A program made the position numbers and the translations under genes. This document shows positions 49,251-57,746 of a stretch of DNA of 64,000 nt, piece after piece (within the stretch, counting starts at the first letter, position 1; every line of letters begins with the position of its first letter). This DNA comes from Flavobacteriaceae bacterium (GTDB lineage Bacteria > Bacteroidota > Bacteroidia > Flavobacteriales > Flavobacteriaceae). The notes under the pieces are model-generated. The model saw only the letters and a list, made by a program, of their open reading frames with translations. It had not been told where the DNA came from and searched no databases. The stretch spans positions 1 through 64,000 of the forward strand of contig CANFNV010000003.1 in NCBI GenBank assembly GCA_947448525.1, given 5' to 3'.

Positions 49251-49544
49251 CTAAACAGCAATTTCAGTTTTAGTTTTTACGCCTTCTACAAATACTTTTG
49301 CAGGTTTAAATGCAGGAATATTGTGAGCAGGAATTTTTATTGTAGTATTTTTTGATATGTTTCTCCCTGTTTTTTCTGCTCTTGTTTTAATAATAAAACT
49401 TCCAAAACCTCTTAAGTAAACATTATCACCACCTTCTAATGATGCTTTTACTTCTTCCATTAATGCTTCAACTGTAGATTGAACATCTCCTTTTTCAAGA
49501 CCTAATTTTTCTGAAATTTTAGCTACGATATCTGCTTTCGTCAT
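49251..49544 (-). CDS. HU-family DNA-binding protein
   Basis: A 97-residue HU/IHF-type protein: MTKADIVAKISEKLGLEKGD, then VYLRGFGSFIIKTRAEKTGRN and the DNA-contacting arm with NTTIKIPAHNIPAFKPAK. It is a nucleoid-associated protein that bends DNA as a dimer. A strong promoter lies at 49587-49618. The short basic gene downstream is probably on the same transcript. Confidence 0.95.
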   Translation of the reverse strand: MTKADIVAKISEKLGLEKGDVQSTVEALMEEVKASLEGGDNVYLRGFGSFIIKTRAEKTGRNISKNTTIKIPAHNIPAFKPAKVFVEGVKTKTEIAV

Positions 49545-49586
49545 TTTCTTTCGTATTTAATAATTATGTGTAATTTTTTGAGTGTG

Positions 49587-49618
49587 CAAATATATGAATT
49601 AAAAAAACAATATTTCAA
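49587..49618 (-). promoter_or_regulatory. Promoter of the HU gene
   Basis: On the minus strand, TTG (49618-49616) is 21 bp before TATATTTG (49594-49587), with CAC following, 43 bp upstream of the start codon. Confidence 0.7.
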
Positions 49619-49677
49619 GTATAATGGATTAAAATTTAATCACATAAAGATTTACTTTTGTCCGTTTATAAATATTT

Positions 49678-50715
49678 ATGGATTTTTCTAACTCATTACT
49701 GCTTTGGTATTTACAAAACAAACGCGATTTGCCTTGGCGAAATACAGCTAACCCTTATTTTATATGGCTTTCTGAAATAATGCTTCAGCAAACAAGAGTC
49801 GCACAAGGATTGCCTTATTTCATGTCATTTACAGAGGCTTTCCCATCAATTTTCGATTTGGCAAATGCAGATGAAGAACAAGTTTTGAAACTTTGGCAAG
49901 GATTAGGATATTATTCTCGAGCCAGAAATATGCATAAAACGGCACAAATTGTTGCTTTTGAATTTGACGGAAATTTTCCAGACAATTATAATGATTTATT
50001 AAAACTAAAAGGAATTGGTGAATATACTGCCGCTGCAATTGCATCTTTTGCTTTTAACGAGGTTGTCCCAGTAGTAGACGCCAATGTTTTTAGAGTCCTT
50101 TCTCGCTATTTTGATATAACAACCGATATTGCAACAAGTGGTGCTAAGAAAGAATATACAGCTTTAGCAAAGGAGTTAATACCAAAAGACAAACCTGCAT
50201 TATTCAATCAAGCAATAATGGAATTTGGAGCTTTGCAATGTGTGCCAAAAAAACCAAATTGTAACATATGTATTTTTAATAATAGCTGCGTCGCTTTGCA
50301 AAAGAAAAAAGTTGCCGAACTTCCTGTTAAATCTAAAAAAACTAAAGTCACTAATAGGTATTTTAATTATGTTATTTTTTTAGATAATTATGAGAATACT
50401 ATTATAACAAAGAGAACGCAAAAAGGAATTTGGCAAAATTTATACGAATTTCCAGTTATTGAAACAAATGAAGATTTGGATTTTGAGACGATAGTAAATA
50501 AAATTCAAGAAAAATTTTCGAAAAATGCAATTACATCTATCGAAATTTATAACAAGCAGCAAATAATACATAAACTTTCTCATCAAAAACTCCATATTAA
50601 TTTTTATAAAGTAACTATTTCTAATAAAATTACTGACGGTATTAAGCTGAATTTAGTACGAAATTTTCCTTTTCCAATAGTAATTTATAATTTTATTGAA
50701 AAGTATTCTATTTAA
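49678..50715 (+). CDS. mutY: A/G-specific adenine glycosylase
   Basis: A 345-residue base-excision repair enzyme that removes adenine opposite 8-oxoguanine. It has IMLQQTRVAQGLPYF, the helix-hairpin-helix LKGIGEYTAAAIASFAF, catalytic VVDANVFRVLSR and the 4Fe-4S loop C-x6-C-x2-C-x5-C (CVPKKPNCNICIFNNSC). A C-terminal NUDIX-like domain (about 235-345) recognises oxoguanine. ssb follows after 33 bp and then gldE, a grouping I recall as common in flavobacteria. Confidence 0.95.
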   Translation: MDFSNSLLLWYLQNKRDLPWRNTANPYFIWLSEIMLQQTRVAQGLPYFMSFTEAFPSIFDLANADEEQVLKLWQGLGYYSRARNMHKTAQIVAFEFDGNFPDNYNDLLKLKGIGEYTAAAIASFAFNEVVPVVDANVFRVLSRYFDITTDIATSGAKKEYTALAKELIPKDKPALFNQAIMEFGALQCVPKKPNCNICIFNNSCVALQKKKVAELPVKSKKTKVTNRYFNYVIFLDNYENTIITKRTQKGIWQNLYEFPVIETNEDLDFETIVNKIQEKFSKNAITSIEIYNKQQIIHKLSHQKLHINFYKVTISNKITDGIKLNLVRNFPFPIVIYNFIEKYSI

Positions 50716-50748
50716 TTTGTAATTTTGGTTATCTCAAATTGAATATTT

Positions 50749-51183
50749 ATGAACGGGACATTAAATAAAGTTATGTTAATTGGTCACTTAGGTGATGATA
50801 TAAAAATGCACTATTTTGATGGTGGAAATTGTATTGGAAGATTTCCGTTGGCAACCAACGAAATTTATATCAATAAATCAACCAACGAAAAAATAACATC
50901 TACAGAATGGCATAATTTAGTGGTAAGAAATAAAGCGGCCGAAATATGTGAAAAGTATTTGTCTAAAGGCGATAAAATATATATCGAAGGTAGAATTAAA
51001 TCACGTCAATGGCAGGCCGAAGATGGTTCTACAAAATATACTACAGAAATTCAAGTTACCGAATTTACTTTTTTGAATGTTAAAAAGGATAATGAATCTA
51101 ATAGAAACAATCCAATTTCGGAAACTAAAAATACTAATTTTGAAACATCTAATACACCAATTGAAAACGATTTACCGTATTAA
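50749..51183 (+). CDS. ssb: Single-stranded DNA-binding protein
   Basis: A 144-residue OB-fold protein: MNGTLNKVMLIGHLGDDIKM, TEWHNLVVRNKAAEICEKYL and YIEGRIKSRQWQAEDG, all typical of SSB. A polar Asn/Thr/Ser-rich tail ends in IENDLPY, the acidic tip through which SSB recruits repair and replication partners. The final aromatic is Tyr instead of the usual Phe. It sits between mutY and gldE. The ELPF tips of two proteins on the mobile element resemble it. Confidence 0.95.
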   Translation: MNGTLNKVMLIGHLGDDIKMHYFDGGNCIGRFPLATNEIYINKSTNEKITSTEWHNLVVRNKAAEICEKYLSKGDKIYIEGRIKSRQWQAEDGSTKYTTEIQVTEFTFLNVKKDNESNRNNPISETKNTNFETSNTPIENDLPY

Positions 51184-51210
51184 TTTTTGTTTAACTAATC
51201 CTAATTAAAT

Positions 51211-52509
51211 TTGGACTCAGATCCCAGTTTTATTTCCCTTTCGTCAATCGATACCAGTTTAATTTTCGGTATAATTGGTATTTTTATCTTGCTTTTTTGT
51301 ACCGCAATGGTTGCTGCCGCCGAAGTAGCACTTTTTTCTTTATCACCAAAAAATCTTTCTGATCTATCTCTAAAAAATCCATCAAAAGCGGTTTTAATAA
51401 ATCAGTTATTATCTAAACCAAAGAAAACACTAGCTACCATATTGGTTGCCAACAACTTTCTACACATCTCTATTGTAATTCTTTTCTCATTTTCGCTAGA
51501 CTCTGTTTTTTCTAGAATTGCTTCAAATGTTATAAAATTTATTGTAGAAGTAATTTTAGTAACTTTTTTAATTTTATTATTTGGCGAAGTTTTGCCTAAA
51601 ATTTATGCAAGCCGAAACAATATGAAATTTGCTTCGTTTATAGTTTATCCATTGCTTTTTTTAGACAAATTGCTTTCGCCAATTAGTTTGCCAATGCGAG
51701 CTATTACGCTATTTATTCAAGAAAAATTAGGCAAACAAAAAACTAATTTTTCTGTCGATCAATTATCTCAAGCTCTAGAATTAACATCAACAGATGACAC
51801 TAGTCACGAAGAACAAAAACTGTTAGAGGGCATAATATCTTTTGGAAATACAGATACTAAACAAGTTATGAGTCCAAGAATTGACCTTTTTGCCCTAGAA
51901 ATTGAGGAAACTTTTGCAGCTATTTTTCCGAAGATTGTTGAAAAGGGATATTCACGAATTCCAGTTTATCGAGACAATATTGACCACATAGAAGGCGTTT
52001 TATTTGTTAAAGATTTAATTCCACATATCTCCAAAAAAGAATTTGATTGGAAAACATTGCTACGTGAACCTTTTTTCGTTCCAGAAAATAAGAAGTTAGA
52101 TGATTTACTTAAAGATTTTCAAAGCATGAAAAGCCATCTTGCAATTGTTATTGATGAATATGGTGGAACATCGGGTTTGGTTTCTTTAGAAGATGTTATC
52201 GAAGAAATTGTTGGCGATATTAGTGATGAATTTGATGATGAAAACATCAATTACTCACAAATTGATGATAAAAATTATCTGTTTGAGGGCAAAATTAACC
52301 TTAAGGATTTTTATAGAATAATTGATGTTGATGAAGACTCCTTTGAAATTAGAAAAGGTGAAGCCGAAACACTTGCTGGATTCATCTTGGAAATAGTAGG
52401 AAATTTTCCAAAAAAAGGACAGAAAATCCAGTTTGAAAACTGCTTGTTTTCCATAGAAGTAGTCGATAAAAAACGTGTGAAACAAATTAAAGTGACACTT
52501 GATGAGTAA
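51211..52509 (+). CDS. gldE: Gliding motility-associated protein GldE (HlyC/CorC family)
   Basis: A 432-residue membrane protein. Four N-terminal helices of a CNNM/DUF21 domain (AAAEVALFSLSPKNLSD and following) are followed by a CBS pair (from about 205: VMSPRIDLFALEIEE, IDEYGGTSGLVSLEDVIEEI) and a C-terminal CorC_HlyC domain. The position just upstream of gldD identifies it as GldE, reported to support gliding and type IX secretion in Flavobacterium. The start appears to be a TTG at 51211, as no suitable ATG lies near. Its end overlaps gldD by 8 bp. Confidence 0.92.
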   Translation: MDSDPSFISLSSIDTSLIFGIIGIFILLFCTAMVAAAEVALFSLSPKNLSDLSLKNPSKAVLINQLLSKPKKTLATILVANNFLHISIVILFSFSLDSVFSRIASNVIKFIVEVILVTFLILLFGEVLPKIYASRNNMKFASFIVYPLLFLDKLLSPISLPMRAITLFIQEKLGKQKTNFSVDQLSQALELTSTDDTSHEEQKLLEGIISFGNTDTKQVMSPRIDLFALEIEETFAAIFPKIVEKGYSRIPVYRDNIDHIEGVLFVKDLIPHISKKEFDWKTLLREPFFVPENKKLDDLLKDFQSMKSHLAIVIDEYGGTSGLVSLEDVIEEIVGDISDEFDDENINYSQIDDKNYLFEGKINLKDFYRIIDVDEDSFEIRKGEAETLAGFILEIVGNFPKKGQKIQFENCLFSIEVVDKKRVKQIKVTLDE

Positions 52510-53080
52510 TAAATTTAATAATCTAGTCAGAATAACACTTTCTTCTAGCGTATTGCTTTTTACAAGCTGTAAAGACGATGTTTTACCAAAACCTCCAAGT
52601 CAATTGCGATTGGATTATCCGATAGCCAATTATGATACTTTTGAAAACCATTGCCCGTTTACTTTTAATATGAATTCAGAGGCAATTATAAAAGAAGAAA
52701 ATGATTGTGGTTTTACAATAAGCTATCCTAAAATGAAAGCAACCATTTATCTTACCTATAAACCCGTAAATGGAAACATTGATAAATTACTTCGAGATGC
52801 ACAAAAGTTGACCTATGAGCACGTAATTAAAGCTGATGAAATTATAGAACAACCTTATTTAAACCCTAAAAAAAAGGTGTATGGAGTGTTTTATAAAGTT
52901 TCTGGAAATGCGGCAACCAACGCCCAATTTTATGCGACGGATAGCATTAAACATTTTTTGACTGCTTCAGTGTATTTCTATGCAAAACCTAATTTTGATT
53001 CGATCATGCCTGCCGCAGATTATATTAGAAACGATATGCAGAACTTGATGGAAACGTTACAATGGACCCGAGACCGTTAG
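52502..53080 (+). CDS. gldD: Gliding motility lipoprotein GldD
   Basis: A 192-residue lipoprotein. The lipobox LLFTSC is near residue 23, followed by KDDVLPKPPSQLRLDYP, the characteristic GldD segment. The rest is one globular domain with IKEENDCGFTISYPKMKATIYL and a C-terminal helical stretch ending LMETLQWTRDR. In F. johnsoniae GldD is needed for gliding. It starts at an ATG 8 bp inside gldE, so the two are translationally coupled. A terminator lies after it. Confidence 0.94.
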   Translation: MSNKFNNLVRITLSSSVLLFTSCKDDVLPKPPSQLRLDYPIANYDTFENHCPFTFNMNSEAIIKEENDCGFTISYPKMKATIYLTYKPVNGNIDKLLRDAQKLTYEHVIKADEIIEQPYLNPKKKVYGVFYKVSGNAATNAQFYATDSIKHFLTASVYFYAKPNFDSIMPAADYIRNDMQNLMETLQWTRDR

Positions 53081-53101
53081 GGCTAACGGAGCGAAGCTAA
53101 A

Positions 53102-53136
53102 TAAAAAAAGGAACTCATTGAGTTCCTTTTTTTATT
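53102..53136. terminator. Bidirectional terminator between gldD and the M36 peptidase
   Basis: AAAAAAGGAACTCA and TGAGTTCCTTTTTT pair almost without a loop, with A and T runs on both strands. Confidence 0.9.
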
Positions 53137-53150
53137 TATTTAATAAGAAT

Positions 53151-55931
53151 TTATTCTTTTACAATTTTCTGTGTAAAGTTCAATGAATCACCACTTACTT
53201 TAAGAACATACATTCCTGATTGAATATTGCTTAAGTTCAACGATTTTTCAATATTAAAGTCTTCGTTTTGGTATTCATTTACAATTCTTCCGTTAATGTC
53301 AATTATTTGAATGTTTACTTTTCCAGAATAATTGTTGATTCTAATATTTAAATCCCCATTAGTTGGATTAGGATAAACTCTAAATAAGTCTTGATTATTA
53401 GTAGCAAAATAATCTACGGTTAAAACACAATTTGAACCTGTTGCAGGTGTTGTTCCAGGAGTTGGAACCGTAAAATTCTCAATCTCATCAATAGAACTAT
53501 TTGGATCACCTGAATCTGCATTTAATCCTAATCCTCTTCTTGCAAAAACCTCCCATATTAGGCAATAATCTTGACCATTAGTGGTAGCCAAATCAGCAGC
53601 TAAAATTGCATCTCTGGCTTGAACAAAAGATGGGCCACAAGGTTGTAATTTTATAGCATCTAATACTAAACGCATTACTTTGTTGTTTCCACCTGTACCA
53701 GTATATTTATTATCATCGTAACCATATTTATTTACATACGCCCAAGTTAAATCCCAAAGCATTGTTGCCCATACCTCTCCTACATTATGTGTCTCGGTAA
53801 CATTATTTACTTGGTTAAAATTAACTGTATTGAACGTTTCTGGATTTACTGTCATATCAGTTGAGTATGGATAATTTCTAATACCAGGTCCATTTGCTGG
53901 TTGGCTAACTGCATAATTACCTAATCCTATAGGAGTCGTTCCAACATCTCCTGGGTGCATTTGAAGCATTAATGCAAACCAGTCAGACCAACCCTCACCC
54001 ATTTGCTCCTCATTTTGTAAACAGCCAGAATTTGCTCTTCCGCCTGCTAGGCGAATAGATATTCCATGACCAAATTCATGAGCGATTACCCCATTATCCA
54101 TATCACCATCAACATTCACAAAAGGAATATAGTCTGCAGGTAATTGTAGTTTTACATTTACTGTATTTGTTAACATCTGAGATCTTAACATATCTCCAAT
54201 TATTTTTGAAATTCCAATTGCAGGGATTGTTATTGTGCCATCAGCACCTGACATTCCAATTGGAACATCAACAGGAGTTCCTGAATTATCTGTAACATCT
54301 ATATTATTAGATATAATTACGGCTGTTGCACCAGCAAGTTGCGCATTTTTTACTTTTACTGTAAAATTACAAGGTGTACCCCCGTCAGCTGCAGCTAAAG
54401 ATCGATTTATCAATACAACGTGTCCATTGATTGCAGCAGCATTAACAGCTGCGCTACATGCATCTGAATTATCTGCAGCTCCAGGATCAGCAGAACCATC
54501 ATCATAAAGAACTAAGTCAGTTTGTATTGCTGCTGGAGCAATAGGTAAATCAACATGTCCTGGCGAAAAACCATTTTGTCTTGAATTATAATTTCCTGCA
54601 ATTGCATTAGGTGAAACTACAAAAAGTGGTTTATAGGTTGGCGCTATATTCCATAAATACATTTGCATTCTCCCTTTTGATCCGTCGACAGGTGCAGAAA
54701 AATTAGCATTATTTAAAGTTGGTGTAGCAGCTGTAGATCCGTCTTGTGCATCTGCATAGACATAATCTCCAGAAGCTGGTGAAGATACAGTTGTATAGTT
54801 ACTGTTTTGGAAATTGCCATTTGATTCGTTAAATCCATATTGATACCATAAATCATGACATACATTATTCATATAGAATAAATTAGTACAAGCAGCATTA
54901 ATATAGGTATTTGCAACAGCAGAAGTGCCAGCATAAGGATAATCAAAAAGCAATCCTGTTCCTCCATCTGGAGAATATCCATTAGCCGTTGATGTTGTTG
55001 AAATTGCTGTTGGATTAACTCCACCATAATCACTTCTAGCCCATACATTATTTCCTCTAGTATAAGTATAATTTAAGGAAGAAGTAGTACCTGTTAAGGT
55101 ATTTGCGTTATGCCATCCTCTTGGAGAAGCAGTAGCATTTTCAGGGTTTGCAATTAATTGTCTTGGGCTTTCAAGTGGACTTACATAATTAAATGGAATT
55201 ACTCTGTAAGAACCTCCTTGAACCTGAAGTGGTGAAGCAGCCAATTCCTTTTTAAAAAAAGTTTTAGTAAATGGACTACTTTGATCTAAATTTGATGAAA
55301 AATTTGAATTATTAGAAAAATCACAAGATATAACCATATCTTTTTTTTCTAATAAGCTTCCGTTTAAAGCATCAATCCTAATACTCCATAAATGTTTATA
55401 GTCTTGAGTATAAAATGTATAATCCCAAGCTAATTTTAGCATGTTTTTTATGGGCTGAAAAACTAACTTAGCAGATATAGGATCTTCAGTTAGGTTGCCA
55501 TTAGAAATTTTAAATTCAGAAGCGCTAATATTTTCAATTATATCGCATGAAATAGGAGTAATATTTAAAGCTAAAAATCCTTTTTGTATTCCAGCTAATG
55601 CAGATAGACTTGGTGTTGTAGTATTTGCCTTTTGATTAATATTTGAAATAAATCCATTGATAACATTAATGATTTCGTTGTTTTTTACCCATACGTTAGA
55701 AACCGCATTATGGATTTCAATACCCTGGTATTTTTGAGCCAACCAATAAGTGTCAATCATAGTCGACTCTGAATTTCCGGTACTTTGTATATACCAATCA
55801 CTAATGTCTTGACTTGTTAAATTAATTTTAGTTTTGTTTTGTTCTAAGTAAGTTTGGATTTTTTCTTTGTTTATTTGAGAAAATCCTAAAACGGTAAACA
55901 AAATCATCAATAGTGATGTAATTTTTTTCAT
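53151..55931 (-). CDS. Secreted M36 (fungalysin) metallopeptidase with T9SS sorting domain
   Basis: A 926-residue secreted protease. Order: signal peptide (near LGFSQ), FTP propeptide (IEIHNAVSNVWVKNNEIINV), M36 catalytic domain with the zinc motif HEFGH in NGVIAHEFGHGISIRL (near residue 615), and a PA domain inserted ahead of it (NAQLAGATAVIISNNIDV). The C-terminal T9SS type A domain begins at RVYPNPTNGDLNI and ends in FTQKIVKE. It should be exported by the type IX system and digest extracellular proteins. It has its own terminator, and nothing else is co-transcribed. Confidence 0.93.
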   Translation of the reverse strand: MKKITSLLMILFTVLGFSQINKEKIQTYLEQNKTKINLTSQDISDWYIQSTGNSESTMIDTYWLAQKYQGIEIHNAVSNVWVKNNEIINVINGFISNINQKANTTTPSLSALAGIQKGFLALNITPISCDIIENISASEFKISNGNLTEDPISAKLVFQPIKNMLKLAWDYTFYTQDYKHLWSIRIDALNGSLLEKKDMVISCDFSNNSNFSSNLDQSSPFTKTFFKKELAASPLQVQGGSYRVIPFNYVSPLESPRQLIANPENATASPRGWHNANTLTGTTSSLNYTYTRGNNVWARSDYGGVNPTAISTTSTANGYSPDGGTGLLFDYPYAGTSAVANTYINAACTNLFYMNNVCHDLWYQYGFNESNGNFQNSNYTTVSSPASGDYVYADAQDGSTAATPTLNNANFSAPVDGSKGRMQMYLWNIAPTYKPLFVVSPNAIAGNYNSRQNGFSPGHVDLPIAPAAIQTDLVLYDDGSADPGAADNSDACSAAVNAAAINGHVVLINRSLAAADGGTPCNFTVKVKNAQLAGATAVIISNNIDVTDNSGTPVDVPIGMSGADGTITIPAIGISKIIGDMLRSQMLTNTVNVKLQLPADYIPFVNVDGDMDNGVIAHEFGHGISIRLAGGRANSGCLQNEEQMGEGWSDWFALMLQMHPGDVGTTPIGLGNYAVSQPANGPGIRNYPYSTDMTVNPETFNTVNFNQVNNVTETHNVGEVWATMLWDLTWAYVNKYGYDDNKYTGTGGNNKVMRLVLDAIKLQPCGPSFVQARDAILAADLATTNGQDYCLIWEVFARRGLGLNADSGDPNSSIDEIENFTVPTPGTTPATGSNCVLTVDYFATNNQDLFRVYPNPTNGDLNIRINNYSGKVNIQIIDINGRIVNEYQNEDFNIEKSLNLSNIQSGMYVLKVSGDSLNFTQKIVKE

Positions 55932-56027
55932 AATTTTAATTTGTAATTTTTTAATAGGTTGACAAACTTAATTTATTTTTGATGTAAATGCAATTTTTTT
56001 GGTTGAAAATCAAAAATTTAACAATTT

Positions 56028-57362
56028 TTATCCAGAAATTATTTTGTTATACAATAACGCATTGCCATCGGTTAGCATCGAAATGAAATGGCAAATGTGT
56101 AGCAGACGTTCGTACAAACTTTCTTTTTCAACATTGTGTTTTTCAGGAAGAAGGTTCAATAATAATTTGTCATAATTAGTTGGTTTTCCTTCGTGTTGGT
56201 TGTTGTAAGCAGTTATAAATTTATCCAACAAATTGTTAATCATTTGATAGCCAGAAAGTTCTTTCTCAATTACTTCTCGGCTTTGATAAATCTTTTTAAC
56301 ACTTAATTTAATGATGTCGTAAATTTGTGCTTTGTATTTACTTTTGTCGGTTAAGGCATAAGGAAAATTTCCTTTTAAAATAGCATCTTCATTTTCAATA
56401 AAAATACGAACTGTATCATTTATCAAATTCCCAATAGCTAAAGCGCGTAAATAACTAATGCGATCTTCTTTTGTAGTAAGTGTTTGGTATTTATTAGTGT
56501 CAATAGTGTCTTTTACCAATTTAATCAAATATTCTAAAGCAAAATCTTCTGAAACTAGTCCTAAATTAATGCCATCTTCAAAATCGATTATCGTATAACA
56601 AATATCATCGGCAGCTTCAACCAAGTATGCAAGCGGATGGCGTTCGTATCCAATATCATTACCAGATTTATTAGGAATTAAACCCAATTCTTCAGCTACT
56701 TCTCTAAAAAAATATTTATCTGATTGAAAGAAGCCGTATTTTTTATCAGCTATATTTTGTGTTGGTTTTTTAGGCAAACTTTCTTTGGGATACTTCATAA
56801 ATGCTCCCAAAACAGCATAAGTCAAACGAATACCGCCTTCAATTCCTGGGCGTGAACTGGTTAAAACAGAAAACCCATTAGCATTTCCTTCAAAATCAAT
56901 TAAATCTTGCCACTCTTTATTGGTTAGTTGATCTTTAAATTGTTGTCCTTTTCCAATCGAAAAATATTCACCTATCGCTTTTTCGCCTGAATGTCCGAAC
57001 GGCGGATTTCCAATATCATGTGCCAATGATGCTGCAGCGACAATAGCCCCAAAGTCATTTGCTTGATGCCCATGAACTTCTTGTAAATGGGGATATTTTT
57101 CGATGATTTTTTTACCTACTAATCGCCCAATAGAACGACCTACAACCGAAACTTCCAGACTGTGTGTCAATCTTGTATGAACAAAGTCGGTTTTGGAAAG
57201 TGGAATCACTTGTGTTTTATCTTGCAAACTTCGAAATGCTGACGAAAAAATAATTCGGTCGTAATCGACCTCAAATCCAAGTCGCGTATCATCTTCTTCA
57301 ATTCGTAGTCGTTTTCCTTTGTCGCCTTGACGTTTTAAAGATAAAAGTTGTTCCCAGTTCAT
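56028..57362 (-). CDS. dgt: Deoxyguanosinetriphosphate triphosphohydrolase-like dNTPase
   Basis: A 444-residue HD-domain enzyme. The metal-binding motif runs HTRLTHSLEVS, later SLAHDIGNPPFGHSGE, with AADDICYTIIDFEDG for the last Asp. It hydrolyses dNTPs to nucleosides and tripolyphosphate. The length fits the dGTPase-like group. It is not far from the ribonucleotide reductase genes (nrdA, nrdB) on the same strand, so dNTP production and removal are encoded close together. Confidence 0.92.
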   Translation of the reverse strand: MNWEQLLSLKRQGDKGKRLRIEEDDTRLGFEVDYDRIIFSSAFRSLQDKTQVIPLSKTDFVHTRLTHSLEVSVVGRSIGRLVGKKIIEKYPHLQEVHGHQANDFGAIVAAASLAHDIGNPPFGHSGEKAIGEYFSIGKGQQFKDQLTNKEWQDLIDFEGNANGFSVLTSSRPGIEGGIRLTYAVLGAFMKYPKESLPKKPTQNIADKKYGFFQSDKYFFREVAEELGLIPNKSGNDIGYERHPLAYLVEAADDICYTIIDFEDGINLGLVSEDFALEYLIKLVKDTIDTNKYQTLTTKEDRISYLRALAIGNLINDTVRIFIENEDAILKGNFPYALTDKSKYKAQIYDIIKLSVKKIYQSREVIEKELSGYQMINNLLDKFITAYNNQHEGKPTNYDKLLLNLLPEKHNVEKESLYERLLHICHFISMLTDGNALLYNKIISG

Positions 57363-57428
57363 CTTGTTTATTTAGTATTTTATAAAATAAAGTGTTTTTT
57401 TATTAAATTCAATTTTATTTGCCAAAAT

Positions 57429-57647
57429 TTATTTTTTGTCATTGGCTAAAAAAAATACTCTAGATTTTTTAGGATATTGATTATAGCTTTTATCACTTGG
57501 GTTGGCAATCACACTTTTGATGTTGATTTCGTCACCCAATTTAAAACTTGCTTCAGTATATTGGTAATCCAATAAATATTCACCACAAAAATAATTGCCG
57601 TTTTCGTCTTTTTCTATTATTCCAGTGTAAACTCCTTTTTCTTTCAT
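57429..57647 (-). CDS. Small hypothetical protein
   Basis: A 72-residue protein, MKEKGVYTGIIEKDENGNYF then a beta-rich, OB-like pattern (ASFKLGDEINIKSVIANP). It lies between nrdA and dgt on the same strand, with terminator-like DNA on the nrdA side. I cannot name the family. Its compact beta-barrel-like pattern suggests a small binding domain; no function is assigned. Confidence 0.7.
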   Translation of the reverse strand: MKEKGVYTGIIEKDENGNYFCGEYLLDYQYTEASFKLGDEINIKSVIANPSDKSYNQYPKKSRVFFLANDKK

Positions 57648-57682
57648 GCTGAACTTTTTTATTTGAATTCAAAGATAATTAA

Positions 57683-57720
57683 AATACAAAACAGCCATCA
57701 ATTGACAGCTGTTTTGTATT
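57683..57720 (-). terminator. Terminator after nrdA
   Basis: AATACAAAACAGC (57683-57695) and its perfect complement (57708-57720) around a 12-nt loop, followed on the minus strand by AT-rich DNA. It lies 27 bp after the nrdA stop. Confidence 0.75.
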
Positions 57721-57746
57721 TTCATTTTTTTTATTCTATTTTGTAA